Source: an uncultured Acetatifactor sp. (lineage in GTDB: Bacteria; Bacillota; Clostridia; Lachnospirales; Lachnospiraceae). Taken from it: a stretch of 64,000 bases of DNA. The translations under genes were made by a program, and so were the position numbers. The notes beneath the pieces were generated by a model. That model made no database searches. It was not told the DNA's origin and was given only the letters and a program-made list of their open reading frames with translations. Where the stretch lies: NCBI GenBank assembly GCA_947588705.1, contig CANPYT010000004.1, positions 1 to 64,000 on the forward strand, in the 5' to 3' direction. Numbering within the stretch: the stretch's first letter is position 1; every line of letters begins with the position of its first letter. Shown here piece after piece: positions 29,661-39,903 of this stretch.

Positions 29661-30308
29661 TTAGTGCCGTAACTTATTGCTGATCACCTCAATCACCAGA
29701 TCGTTGATCTCCCGACAGTGCGCGATAACCTCATCCTCATCGCCTGTCTCCGACACATCCGCTGTATCTGCTCCCAGCCGGGCAAAGATCACATAGTTTC
29801 CGATGCGCTCCACCCTGGCAGCCTGGATCTTGCCCACATTCATAGGGTACTGCAGGGTATCGCTGACGCTGGCTTCATGGTAATCCAGAAGCGCCTGCTC
29901 CACCGCATCCGCCTGCTCTTCCTTCGCCTTTACCACGATCAGCGTATCCACATGGATATTGATCATGGGCATTTCCCCAAAGTAATCCTCATACATGTCT
30001 GATGAGATTCCCGTCATGCTCTCCAGCACATCCGGCTCTATTGCCATATCGGGCCAGTAATCGTCCCCCAAAAGATCCACGACCGCCGTCTTTACGGCCT
30101 CCATATCCTGGCTCCAGCCATCCTCAGAAGCTTCTCCCTCACCGTCGCTGCTCCCTTCCGCAGGCGCCTCCGGGATTTCCGCCGACGGATCGTTCTCTTC
30201 CGCCGTTCCATCCCCCTGAGCCTGGGAAGGATCTCCCTCTCCTCCGCCACAGCCGGCGAAACCGGCAGCCAATATTCCGGCACACAGTAAAACCAACACT
30301 TTTTTCAT
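29661..30308 (-). CDS. DUF4358-like lipoprotein
   Basis: Signal peptide with lipobox GFAGC; low-complexity acidic linker; start MKKVLVLL. Confidence 0.75.
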   Translation of the reverse strand: MKKVLVLLCAGILAAGFAGCGGGEGDPSQAQGDGTAEENDPSAEIPEAPAEGSSDGEGEASEDGWSQDMEAVKTAVVDLLGDDYWPDMAIEPDVLESMTGISSDMYEDYFGEMPMINIHVDTLIVVKAKEEQADAVEQALLDYHEASVSDTLQYPMNVGKIQAARVERIGNYVIFARLGADTADVSETGDEDEVIAHCREINDLVIEVISNKLRH

Positions 30309-30522
30309 CCCCAACAAACCTTTCTGCCGTTATACGACATTTCTATTACCTGAAACAGTATTCCCCGGATTTTTGGCTTTACACCTGATATGAGAAATTT
30401 TTCCAGTTTTCCTCCCATATGCGTTCCGCAGGGTCCGTTCCTTTCTGCAGGTTCAGGATCTGTGTGCCGGGATCCTCTAAACGCAGTGCCCGCCGTTTGC
30501 GGGCCCGCAAGCTGCCGATCCC

Positions 30523-30560
30523 AAAAAGAATGAGGAGATTCCTAACAGGCTCTCCTCATT
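30523..30560 (-). terminator. Intrinsic terminator of the DHH-family gene
   Basis: 10-bp stem AATGAGGAGA/TCTCCTCATT followed by CTTTTTG on the minus strand. Confidence 0.75.
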
Positions 30561-30570
30561 TCCGCCTCTA

Positions 30571-31515
30571 TCACTTGTTTGCCAGGTGGCAGAGCTCCGC
30601 CAGCATCTTGGGAAGCTCCGTGTCCATATTTTCATTTGTGAACTGACAGGTCCCCACCTTCCTATGGCCGCCGCCATTATACTTCAGCATCAGGCTGCCC
30701 ACGTTCACGTCCGAGGTCTTGTTCAGGATACTGTAGCCAACCGCCGCGGAACAGCCCTGGCCCCCTCGCCCACTGACGATCCAGGCAGAAATGTTCTGCT
30801 CAGGATACATGCTGTAGATCATAAAGCGGTTGCCGGTATAAATGGGATCCACCCCCCGCAGGTCGCTGATGATCACGTTGCCCTGCACACGGGTATTTGC
30901 CCTCACCATCTCCTTGAACTTTTCCGTCTGCTCGTTGTAGACCTCGATCCGCTCCTGCACGTCAGGCAGCGCCAAAATTTCAGAGGTTGTCATGGTGCAG
31001 CAGCAGTGCATAAGCTTTTCCATCAGCTGGTAATTGGAAATGGAAAACTGTCTCCAACGGCCCAGGCCCGTCCGGGGATCCATCAGAAATCCCACCAGGA
31101 TCCATCCCTTGGGGTTCATCACTTCATCGATGGTCAGATTGCCTGAGTCTACCTTGTCCACCGCCTCCATCATTTCGTCAAACTGGGGGAAACGCTCCTT
31201 TCCTCCATAGTATTCATAGATAATACGGGCGCAGGAAGGTGTGATCCTGCTCTCACCCTTGTATTTCCCCTCCAGCTGGTTCCGCTCAAACTCACTGGAG
31301 TGATGGTCAAACCAGAGGCCGCATCCCTCCACAAATGGAACGTTGGCCAGGCAGTCGTTCTCATTCACTTCCACCAACCCATCCTGAAGATCCTTCGGAT
31401 GTGCAAATTTCCAGCTGTCGATAATGCCGGCCTCCAGCAAGAGCGCTCCGCACGCCAACCCATCAAAATCAGAACGTGTAACTAATCTCACCTGTGTTTC
31501 CTCCTCACATTCCAT
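30571..31515 (-). CDS. DHH family phosphoesterase-like protein
   Basis: RLVTRSDFDGLACGALL, LWFDHHSSEFER, GGGHRKVGTCQF. Confidence 0.8.
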   Translation of the reverse strand: MECEEETQVRLVTRSDFDGLACGALLLEAGIIDSWKFAHPKDLQDGLVEVNENDCLANVPFVEGCGLWFDHHSSEFERNQLEGKYKGESRITPSCARIIYEYYGGKERFPQFDEMMEAVDKVDSGNLTIDEVMNPKGWILVGFLMDPRTGLGRWRQFSISNYQLMEKLMHCCCTMTTSEILALPDVQERIEVYNEQTEKFKEMVRANTRVQGNVIISDLRGVDPIYTGNRFMIYSMYPEQNISAWIVSGRGGQGCSAAVGYSILNKTSDVNVGSLMLKYNGGGHRKVGTCQFTNENMDTELPKMLAELCHLANK

Positions 31516-31636
31516 AACTTGCCGTCTGTTCGGGACAACCGCCGCGATCCGTATCCCTCAATAGTGTTAGTATAGCATATCCAAGTCTTTTCGGCAACGA
31601 AATAAAACAGAAAATAAAACAGAAAAATCAAATCCG

Positions 31637-31799
31637 GCAACAGTTCAGCCCACGCCATTCGCAAAGCCGCGCTGACGCGCTCTCCGGCGCTGTGCGCCTG
31701 CCTTTGCTCATAAAAAGGCGTTCCCTCGGTTGCCGTATCCAGAGGAAAATTCGTGCAAGCACAATTTTCCTCTGAACACGGCAACCGGCTGAACTGTCA
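31637..31799 (-). mobile_element. MITE-like dispersed element, copy B
   Basis: GCAACAGTTCAGCC end; reverse strand carries GGTTGCCG...CAGAGGAAAATTGTGC..GCACGAATTTTCCTCTGG...CGGCAACC hairpin and ATGAGCAAAGGCAGGCGCACAGCGCC module. Confidence 0.85.
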
Positions 31800-31910
31800 G
31801 CCGGATTATTTTAAGAATGACAAATGTCATAAAATAAGGTATACTTTCTCTTGTATCATTTTGTAGCCGGCAGACCCCGCTGCGGCGGAATGAGAGGAAG
31901 CAAAGAATAC

Positions 31911-33758
31911 ATGAAGCCAACATCCGAAAATCAAACTTTTTCCCTGATCCCATATCTCCTGCGGTATAAATGGCGCTACGCGCTGGGGATCCTTGTTTTG
32001 CTGCTGGTAGACCTGGCCAGCCTATATATCCCCCAGTTTTCCGGCGAGATCGTGGACGGCCTGTCGGACGGTACCCTCACGGACGTAAAACCGCTGTTGC
32101 TTGGCATCCTGGCCGCTGGCCTGGTGATGACCTTAGGCCGCTTCGGCTGGCGCTACTTCATTGTAGGCGCTTCCCGCGGGATCGAATATCGGCTGCGGAA
32201 CGATCTGTTTGCCCACCTGGAGACCCTGTCCGCGCGTTTTTACAACAGCCACAAGACCGGCGACCTGATGGCCCATTTCACCAACGATCTCCAGGCAGTC
32301 CAACAGGCTGCGGGCTGGGCCGTCATCACCGCTTTCGACGCTGTGATCATGACCTTGATGGTGCTGGTAAAAATGATCGTGTACGTGGATCTGAAGCTGA
32401 CGGTCTTTGCCTTTATCCCCCTGACGCTGGTGGCTGTAGCCTGCTATTTTTTCGGGATCGAGTCCAAGAAACGGCAGCTCCAAAGACAGCAGGCTTTTTC
32501 CGACCTGTCAGACAAGGTGCAGGAAAGCCTGGCCGGCATCCGGGTGCTGAAATCCTTTGTCCAGGAGGAACAGGATCTCCGCTCCTTCGATGAAGCCAGC
32601 AGAAACAGCATGGATAAGACTTTGAACGCGGTAAAGCTCTGGGCGGTGATCGGCCCCTTTTTCGACGCGGTCACCGGCATCAGCCTGCTGCTGACATTGG
32701 TTTTCGGAGGCCGTATGGTGCTGGACGGCCAGATCAGCATAGGCCAGTTTGTGGCCTTTAACTCCTATATCGGGATGCTGGTATGGCCCATGATCGCCTG
32801 CGGGGATTCCATCAATGCTTTCACCCAGGCGGCAGCCGCCCTCAAGCGGATCTCCATGATCTTTCAGGAGCGTCCTGACATTCTGGATGCCTACCCGGAC
32901 TCCCTGCCAAAGCTTGCGGAACTTGAGAAGGATCCCGGGCTTCTGGAACAGTATCCGGAAATGAGATCCTACAGCCATATGCGCCTGCAGGGGGAGATCA
33001 CCATAAAAGACCTGACCTTTGTCTATCCGGACGGCGGGCTCCCCGTACTCTCCCACGTAAACCTTCATGTGGCCCAGGGGGAGATCCTCGGCATTCTGGC
33101 CCGGACCGGCAGCGGCAAATCCACTCTTGCCGACCTGCTTCTGCGGGTCTATGACTGCGAGGAAGGGGCAATCCTTCTGGACGGCATTCCCATCGGCCAG
33201 TACCCTCTGGAAGTTCTTCACAGGGACATGGCCTACGTCCCCCAGGAAAATTTTCTCTTTTCCGACACGCTGGAGGAAAACATCGCTTTCGGCCTGGAAG
33301 CCAGGATCTCGGAGCATCCCGAGCTGAGGGAAAAGATCCGGCAGGCCGCCAAAGACGCCTGCATTCACGACAATATTATGGACTTCCCGGAAAATTACCT
33401 GACGCTGGTTGGCGAAAGAGGCGTCACCCTTTCCGGCGGGCAGAAGCAGCGAAGCTCCATCGCCCGAGCCCTGCTGAAGGATTCCGCCATCCTGATCCTG
33501 GATGATTCCCTCTCCGCAGTGGATACGGACACGGAAGAGCAGATCCTGAAAAACCTGATGCGGCTCAGGAAAGGCAAAACGACCATTCTCATCGCCCACA
33601 GGATCTCTACCTTACAGCAGGCGGATCACGTGGCCGTCCTTGAGGAAGGAAAGCTGGCGGAATATGGCACTCACCAGGAACTGCTGGAAAAAGGCGGGTT
33701 TTACGCTCATGTCTACGAAAAACAGCAGTTGGAACAGGAACTGGCAGCGGCGGACTAA
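31911..33758 (+). CDS. ABC exporter half-transporter, degenerate-site subunit
   Basis: Walker A ARTGSGKST, LSGGQKQR, Walker B ILILDDSLSAVD (Asp in place of catalytic Glu). Confidence 0.92.
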   Translation: MKPTSENQTFSLIPYLLRYKWRYALGILVLLLVDLASLYIPQFSGEIVDGLSDGTLTDVKPLLLGILAAGLVMTLGRFGWRYFIVGASRGIEYRLRNDLFAHLETLSARFYNSHKTGDLMAHFTNDLQAVQQAAGWAVITAFDAVIMTLMVLVKMIVYVDLKLTVFAFIPLTLVAVACYFFGIESKKRQLQRQQAFSDLSDKVQESLAGIRVLKSFVQEEQDLRSFDEASRNSMDKTLNAVKLWAVIGPFFDAVTGISLLLTLVFGGRMVLDGQISIGQFVAFNSYIGMLVWPMIACGDSINAFTQAAAALKRISMIFQERPDILDAYPDSLPKLAELEKDPGLLEQYPEMRSYSHMRLQGEITIKDLTFVYPDGGLPVLSHVNLHVAQGEILGILARTGSGKSTLADLLLRVYDCEEGAILLDGIPIGQYPLEVLHRDMAYVPQENFLFSDTLEENIAFGLEARISEHPELREKIRQAAKDACIHDNIMDFPENYLTLVGERGVTLSGGQKQRSSIARALLKDSAILILDDSLSAVDTDTEEQILKNLMRLRKGKTTILIAHRISTLQQADHVAVLEEGKLAEYGTHQELLEKGGFYAHVYEKQQLEQELAAAD

Positions 33759-33783
33759 AAAGCGCCGGAAAGGAATCATTTCA

Positions 33784-35559
33784 ATGAGCAGACTGACTGA
33801 CGATACTTTGGAATCCAACTATCAGGGAAGCGCCCTGCTGCGCCTTCTCTCCTATATGCGGCCTTACCTGGGATGGTTTTTCCTGTGCCTGGCGCTGATC
33901 CTGGCGCTGACAGGTTTCGACCTGTACCGTCCCATGCTGATCGGCGATGCCATTGACCTGTTTCAGGCGGAAGGAAACTATGATGTGATCATAGATACCG
34001 CAGTAAAATACAGTATTGTGCTGGCACTTGGCTTTGTGTTCAACATCTCCCAGGCTTGGCTGCTGCAAAAGACCGGGCAGCGGATCATCTTCTCTATACG
34101 CCGGGAGCTGTATACCCACATCCAGTCTCTGAGCAGCCGCTATTTTGACCTGACCCCTGTCGGTAAGCTGGTCACCCGAGTTACCAACGATGTGGAAGCC
34201 CTCAATGAGATGTATTCCGGTATTCTGGTCAGGTTATTTCGAAATATTATAAAAATAATCGGCCTTGCCTCCATTATGCTTCTCCTGGACTGGCGGCTGG
34301 CCCTGATTTCCTTTGCGCTGCTCCCCTTGGTGGTGGCGCTCACCGTGATCTTCCGAAAGATTGCCAGAGAGACCTATCGCCTGTCCCGTACCAGGCTGAC
34401 AGACCTGAATACCTTCCTCTCGGAAAACATTTCCGGTATGCGCATTATTCAGATCTTTGGCCGGGAAGAGCGGAAATTCGGGGAATTTGATGACAAAAGC
34501 ACAAAACTGTACCAGGCTTATTACAGAGAGATGATGGTATTTGCAATATTCCGCCCGCTGATCTACCTGCTGAGCGTATTTTCCCTTATGATCGTGCTCG
34601 GCGTGGGCAGCCGGGAAGTGCTGCACAGCGCTATCTCCATCGGCACTCTTTACATTTTCGCCCAGTACATCCAGTCCTTTTTCGATCCGATCCAGGAACT
34701 GGCGGAGCAGTTTTCCACCCTTCAGTCCTCCCTCGCTTCCGCAGAAAAGATTTTTACCATTCTGGATGAGGAGCCCGGGGTAAAAGAAGCGGAGGAACCT
34801 GTAATGCTGCCGGCGATCCAGGGGCGCATCGAATTTTCCCATGTCTGGTTCGCCTATGACGGGGAGAACTATGTGCTGCGGGACGTCTCCTTTGTGATCG
34901 AGCCCGGCCAGAAGGTGGCATTTGTAGGCGCTACAGGCGCCGGAAAGTCCTCGATCCTGAATCTGATCGGGCGCTACTATGACATTCAAAAGGGAAATAT
35001 CTACATTGACGGTACGGATATCCGTCTCCTGAGCAAAAAGCAGCTTCGGAACGCTATCGGCCAGATGCAGCAGGACGTGTTCATCTTCGAGGGAACCGTA
35101 GAGAGCAACATCCGTCTCTACGATCAGGACCTTTCTTTCGAGGAAATAAAGGCGGCGGCGGAATATGTGAACGCCTCCCATTTTATCGAAAAACTGCCCC
35201 ACGGCTATGAAGAGCCTGTCTCTGAGCGGGGCTCTACCTTCTCCGCCGGAGAACGGCAGCTTCTTTCCTTTGCCAGGACGCTGGCGCACAAACCCAGCAT
35301 CCTGGTCATGGATGAGGCCACCGCCAACATTGACACGGAAACCGAGCTGTTGATCCAGGAGGCTTTGGAAAAGCTTATGGAAGGCCGCACCACCATCATG
35401 GTGGCCCACAGGCTTTCCACCATCCAACATGCGGACTGTATCATGGTCATGCACAAGGGAAAAATCCGGGAACAGGGCACTCATCAGGAACTGCTGGCGC
35501 AGGGCGGCATCTACAAAAAGCTCTATGAGCTCCAGATCCATCATGAGGCCAATACATAA
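33784..35559 (+). CDS. ABC exporter half-transporter, canonical Walker B subunit
   Basis: GATGAGKSS, non-canonical signature FSAGERQ, ILVMDEATANID; RBS and ATG at 33784. Confidence 0.93.
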   Translation: MSRLTDDTLESNYQGSALLRLLSYMRPYLGWFFLCLALILALTGFDLYRPMLIGDAIDLFQAEGNYDVIIDTAVKYSIVLALGFVFNISQAWLLQKTGQRIIFSIRRELYTHIQSLSSRYFDLTPVGKLVTRVTNDVEALNEMYSGILVRLFRNIIKIIGLASIMLLLDWRLALISFALLPLVVALTVIFRKIARETYRLSRTRLTDLNTFLSENISGMRIIQIFGREERKFGEFDDKSTKLYQAYYREMMVFAIFRPLIYLLSVFSLMIVLGVGSREVLHSAISIGTLYIFAQYIQSFFDPIQELAEQFSTLQSSLASAEKIFTILDEEPGVKEAEEPVMLPAIQGRIEFSHVWFAYDGENYVLRDVSFVIEPGQKVAFVGATGAGKSSILNLIGRYYDIQKGNIYIDGTDIRLLSKKQLRNAIGQMQQDVFIFEGTVESNIRLYDQDLSFEEIKAAAEYVNASHFIEKLPHGYEEPVSERGSTFSAGERQLLSFARTLAHKPSILVMDEATANIDTETELLIQEALEKLMEGRTTIMVAHRLSTIQHADCIMVMHKGKIREQGTHQELLAQGGIYKKLYELQIHHEANT

Positions 35560-35564
35560 TTTCA

Positions 35565-35590
35565 GGGCGGCCTGCTTCCACAGGCCGCCC
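35565..35590. terminator. Bidirectional hairpin between convergent genes
   Basis: GGGCGGCCTG-CTTCCA-CAGGCCGCCC. Confidence 0.6.
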
Positions 35591-35607
35591 TCTCTGACAG
35601 ACTTGGC

Positions 35608-37377
35608 TTAATCCAACTTGATCACCCGGTTTTTCCCGGCATCCTTTGCCATATATAACGCTTTATCTACCCGGCTGCACATCTTATCCGCAGACTCGCC
35701 GGGATTCATTCTGGTCACGCCCACGCTGACTGTCTGGTGCCCAGCCTTCTCAAAGACTATCTCCGCAAATTTCCGACGGACCTTTTCCGCCGCATCCAGC
35801 ACTGCCGCCATACCGTTTCCGATCAGCAGCATCATAAATTCCTCGCCACCCCATCTTCCCACAGAGGTCTCCGGAATCTCCTGGGCCACCTGCTGCATCA
35901 CATCAGACAGCGCAATAATAACTTCGTCCCCTTCCTTATGCCCGTAGGTATCGTTTACCCGCTTAAAATTGTCGATATCCAACATGATCAGGTGGATCCT
36001 CTCATCCCCTGTTCCGTTGGCCGCCTCCTCCAGGGCATTCTTGATCCTCCGCTCGATCTCGGCGCGGTTATACAGCCGGGTCAGGCCATCTGTGATCGCC
36101 GTGAGGGAAAGGATCTGGTTCATGGCTTCCAGCTCCGCGGTCGATGCCTCGATAAAGGATACGAAACGCCAGATCATGGGAATCTTATCCAGCTTCTGGA
36201 ACACAGGCCCCCGGAAATCTACTTTTTCCTGGGTTTTCGGCTCTCCCTCCCGCATGGCCGCGATCACCAGCGTAACGTTAAAGTTCAACATGATGTCGTC
36301 TATGCGGATAAACTCTCCGTGCGTATAAAAGCCTGCGGTCGGCGCTACCTCTTTAAACATCACCGTCTCTTTGCTGATGTTCGTGTCTCCCCAAAACGCC
36401 TTTCTGGCCGCGCAGGAAAAAGTCTCTATCACCTCCGGCTGAAAATCCGCGATTTTCTGACCGTCCATCCGAATACTGCTCAGGATCGTCTCCGGATCTC
36501 CATACGCGATCTTCACATACGCGTCCTCTTCCATGTCCGAGGACATAACGAGAGAATCATCGTCGTTCACCGCCAGAGGGCAACGCAGGATATTCAGTCC
36601 ATCCCGCTCCAGGAACAGCGGGAACTCCAGCGTATTGGAAAAAAAGTTCTCGTTCTTCTCTATATTTAAAAACCTCTTGTACACCTCGAAAGCGGGCTTG
36701 CCGTCCAGCTCGTACAGCACTTCCTTATCGGCTTTCGTGATATGGAACCTTCTCTTCAAAGGTTTCCAGCCGGATATGAACCTGCTGTACGCGTGAAAAT
36801 CTTTCCCTCCCATCAGGAGAAACACTATGCCATGCTCCAGAAAGCCGTTCCCCTTGGAAAACACACCGGCGGACTCATCATCCATGTTAGGGTTGAACGC
36901 GCCCCCGCCAAACACCTGGATCCCCTTCTTCAGCGTACTCATCTCATCACAAAAGCCGCGCATGGACATATCCATGATCGTTGCCAGCATCTCTACGGAA
37001 TTGACCCATGGATTCTCCTCACAGCAGCGTTTCAGCCCATCCACAGCATCCTTGTAATTTTCTTCAAGAAACGGGAACTGCAGCAGGAGCATCTGCGTAG
37101 TCTCATACTCAAAGACAGTACACATAAGGATGATCTTTGCCTCCGCCAGCACTCCATCCAGTATATTGGCATTTGAAGTGCAGCCAAAGTACAAAGCCTC
37201 CGGCATCTCCCTGTCCAAGATCTCACATACATGCATAATGCGCGATTTATCCATGTCCTCTGTAAAAAGGCGGAAAACTATCTTGTAAACCGTATTCCTA
37301 TCGCACCATTGGCGAATTTCCTCCAGTTCCTTCTCAAAGTTTTTGTCATTGTCGTAAGTCAGGTGAAATTGTTTCAA
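35608..37377 (-). CDS. FIST-domain sensor with C-terminal GGDEF diguanylate cyclase
   Basis: FIST-like YFGCTSNANI, VFGGGAFN, FYTHGEF; RWGGEEFMMLL. Confidence 0.85.
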   Translation of the reverse strand: MKQFHLTYDNDKNFEKELEEIRQWCDRNTVYKIVFRLFTEDMDKSRIMHVCEILDREMPEALYFGCTSNANILDGVLAEAKIILMCTVFEYETTQMLLLQFPFLEENYKDAVDGLKRCCEENPWVNSVEMLATIMDMSMRGFCDEMSTLKKGIQVFGGGAFNPNMDDESAGVFSKGNGFLEHGIVFLLMGGKDFHAYSRFISGWKPLKRRFHITKADKEVLYELDGKPAFEVYKRFLNIEKNENFFSNTLEFPLFLERDGLNILRCPLAVNDDDSLVMSSDMEEDAYVKIAYGDPETILSSIRMDGQKIADFQPEVIETFSCAARKAFWGDTNISKETVMFKEVAPTAGFYTHGEFIRIDDIMLNFNVTLVIAAMREGEPKTQEKVDFRGPVFQKLDKIPMIWRFVSFIEASTAELEAMNQILSLTAITDGLTRLYNRAEIERRIKNALEEAANGTGDERIHLIMLDIDNFKRVNDTYGHKEGDEVIIALSDVMQQVAQEIPETSVGRWGGEEFMMLLIGNGMAAVLDAAEKVRRKFAEIVFEKAGHQTVSVGVTRMNPGESADKMCSRVDKALYMAKDAGKNRVIKLD

Positions 37378-37582
37378 TTCTGCACTCCTTATTCCAGTTG
37401 AACAAATGATAAATGGTAACAGATATGCCGCTTTTCCCCGCCGTTCCTTATATACAATTTATTAATAATATTGTACTACAAATCCGTCCATATTGAAATA
37501 GATAATTTACCAAATAATACAAAATATCTTATTTTTATTATATTCTTATTAAAATTGCCTGTTTCTATACCATCGCAGACTG

Positions 37583-39298
37583 TCAGCGCCGCACGTCCAT
37601 GCGTACCAGCTCCCTGCAGCGGTTCAGCGCCGCATAAAGCTCCTGCCTCCGGGGCATGGCAAGATTTCCCGGGATATCCCCGCCGCAGAACGCGGCAAAA
37701 CCTTTCTCTTCCACTCCCTTATACAAGTTTTCCACAGCTTCGCGCAGGGTACGATTTCCATCAAAAACATGCAGCTTCATATATTTCAACATATGTGCCA
37801 GCGTTGTCAACTGTTCCGGGTCCGTCAGCTGCTCCACACACCGCATATCCACCGTCTCCCGGTTGATGGAAAAGCCATCCAGCCCCATCGTCTTCATCTT
37901 GATACGGTCGTCTTTCGCAAAACCGGGATCCCGTCTTATCACCCGCCGGAAAGAGAGCTTGGGAGCTTTCTCCGGTTCCTCCGGCGCCAGCGGAAACAGC
38001 CTTGCCTCCCGCTTGGCCGTTTCCGTGATCTCCGCCGGGCAGTATCGGTTCATCTGGACCACACAGTCCGCCTTGTGAAAATAGGAGCCGGAACTGCCGG
38101 CCACCAGGATCGTGGAGATCCCCCAGTTCTCATAAAGCTCCCGCACCCTGTCGATAAAGGGAATGATCGGCTCCACATCCCGGCTGACCACTCTCTGCAT
38201 CAGCTCATCCCGGATCATAAAGTTAGTGGCGCTGGTATCCTCGTCGATCAGGAAAAGGCCGGACTCCATCTCCATAGCTTCCACCGTAGCCGCCGCCTGG
38301 GAGGTACTCCCGCTGGCATCCTCCGTGGAGAAACAGGAGGTGTCCCTGCCGTTTGGCAGGTTGCGGATAAACATGGAAATGTCCACATTCTGAATACTTC
38401 TGCCATCCTCCGCCCGAAGCTTCATGGCTGTTGCATCCGTGATCACATATTCCCTGCCGTCCCCGGCAATATGATCGTAAACCCCCAGCTCCAACGCTTC
38501 CAGCAGTGTCGATTTGCCATGGTATCCTCCGCCCACGATCAGCGTGACGCCCTTTTTGATCCCCATGCCTTTCAAAGGGCCATGGTGGGGCAGTTCCATC
38601 GTCACCTCCATGGAAGCGGGCGACCGGAAAACCACCGCCTCCTTCATGGGCAGAGACGATACGCCGGATTTTCGGGGCAGGACGGAACCGTTTCCCACAA
38701 AAGCAACCAGGCCAAGCTCCCCCAGCTTCTCCCGGATATACTGCCGGTCATCCGCAAGGTCTGCCACCGCCTCCGGTTCTCCCCGCCCGCAGGAACTGTA
38801 AAGCAGGGTCTGCCTGACACACACAGGAAGGAAGTCGAACAGGATCTTCTGAAGCTCACCGGAATTGATGGTCCTGCCGTTGGCCGGAAACCCTATCTCC
38901 ATGCGAAGGGTAAGATCGCCGCTTGCCGGGTCCACGGTACAGGCGCTGCGGTCCAGCACTTCCTGCCCCGGCTGGCTGACGCCTAAAAGGCCGCTCTTCC
39001 CGGATCCCTTTGCCTTGAAAGAATACTCTTTTATCTTCGCCGCCACCCGCCGCAATAGATAGTCCTGAAACGCGATCCGCCTGTGTTCCGAGGCATAAAG
39101 TTCCCTGTCAAACCCTGCCACCCTGCCCGGCAGGATCAGGCTCACTTTGGAGGGCGATGCAAAGGGATCGCCCTGTACATGATCGATGGACAATACATAC
39201 TGCTGGAACTGATATTTTCCCTTTGTGTCTTTATAGGCCGGATAACTCCTATGATCGATCTGACGCAGCAGATTCTGTAACTCCGCAGCTGATTTCAT
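37583..39298 (-). CDS. ABC-ATPase domain (PF09818-like) protein
   Basis: TLIVGGGYHGKSTLLEALELGVYDHI, LIDEDTSATNFMIRD. Confidence 0.85.
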   Translation of the reverse strand: MKSAAELQNLLRQIDHRSYPAYKDTKGKYQFQQYVLSIDHVQGDPFASPSKVSLILPGRVAGFDRELYASEHRRIAFQDYLLRRVAAKIKEYSFKAKGSGKSGLLGVSQPGQEVLDRSACTVDPASGDLTLRMEIGFPANGRTINSGELQKILFDFLPVCVRQTLLYSSCGRGEPEAVADLADDRQYIREKLGELGLVAFVGNGSVLPRKSGVSSLPMKEAVVFRSPASMEVTMELPHHGPLKGMGIKKGVTLIVGGGYHGKSTLLEALELGVYDHIAGDGREYVITDATAMKLRAEDGRSIQNVDISMFIRNLPNGRDTSCFSTEDASGSTSQAAATVEAMEMESGLFLIDEDTSATNFMIRDELMQRVVSRDVEPIIPFIDRVRELYENWGISTILVAGSSGSYFHKADCVVQMNRYCPAEITETAKREARLFPLAPEEPEKAPKLSFRRVIRRDPGFAKDDRIKMKTMGLDGFSINRETVDMRCVEQLTDPEQLTTLAHMLKYMKLHVFDGNRTLREAVENLYKGVEEKGFAAFCGGDIPGNLAMPRRQELYAALNRCRELVRMDVRR

Positions 39299-39325
39299 TT
39301 TCTCCTCATTTCCTTTCTCTCCTGA

Positions 39326-39556
39326 TCTTTTCTTGATCTTTTCCTGGTCTTTTCTTGGCCTTTTCTTGGCCTTTTCCTGGTCTTTTCTTAGCCTTTTCTT
39401 GGCCTTTTCTTGGCCTTTTCCTGGCCTTTTCCTGGCCTTTTCTTGGCCTTTTCCTGGCCTTTTCCTGGTCTTTTCTTAGCCTTTTCTTGGCCTTTTCTTG
39501 GCCTTTTCTTGGCCTTTTCTTGGCCTTTTCTTGGCCTTTTCCTGGCCTTTTCTTGG
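39326..39556. repeat. 11-bp tandem repeat array, 21 consecutive units without indels
   Basis: Consensus YCTTTTCYTGG; 39326 + 20x11 = 39546 starts the last unit. Confidence 0.97.
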
Positions 39557-39680
39557 CCTGCTTTTGATGTATTGCTCGGAATGGCTCCTTCAGGGGAAAT
39601 ACATCTCGTTCATTATAAACGTTATTTTTTTATAAATCAATAGCTTTACGCCCATGCTTCCCAATGATACAATAGGATTC

Positions 39681-39835
39681 GTAACAGTTCAGCCAGCCGC
39701 CTGATTTGACGGAAAATCGTGCTCGCACGAATTTTCCGTCATGTCTGGCGGCTGGGAGCACCATTTCATGGGCAAGGGTAGGCGCACAGCGCCGGAAAAC
39801 GCGGCTTCGGGAATGGCGCGGGGCTGAACTGTTAC
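39681..39835 (+). mobile_element. MITE-like element, copy C (full, with inner hairpin cassette)
   Basis: GTAACAGTTCAGCC...GGCTGAACTGTTAC; flanks taggattc (39673-39680) / caggattc (39836-39843). Confidence 0.9.
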
Positions 39836-39903
39836 CAGGATTCAATAAGCATTGGCCGGCAAAAAAGCGGATCTTGCCCCGGCCTGTAAAATGGAGAATA
39901 CAT

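Noticed and set aside
32133-35544. Long minus-strand ORFs (e.g. 363 aa at 32508-33599, 436 aa at 34234-35544)
   Set aside because: Antisense to the two ABC transporter genes, no recognisable motifs; artefact of high-GC codon structure.
39326-39556. CRISPR array
   Set aside because: Contiguous 11-bp units without unique spacers and no cas genes nearby.
39355-39643. 70-77 aa ORFs AFSWPFPGLFLAF... in the tandem array
   Set aside because: An 11-bp repeat without stops yields a periodic pseudo-protein in every frame; no RBS or non-repeat domain.
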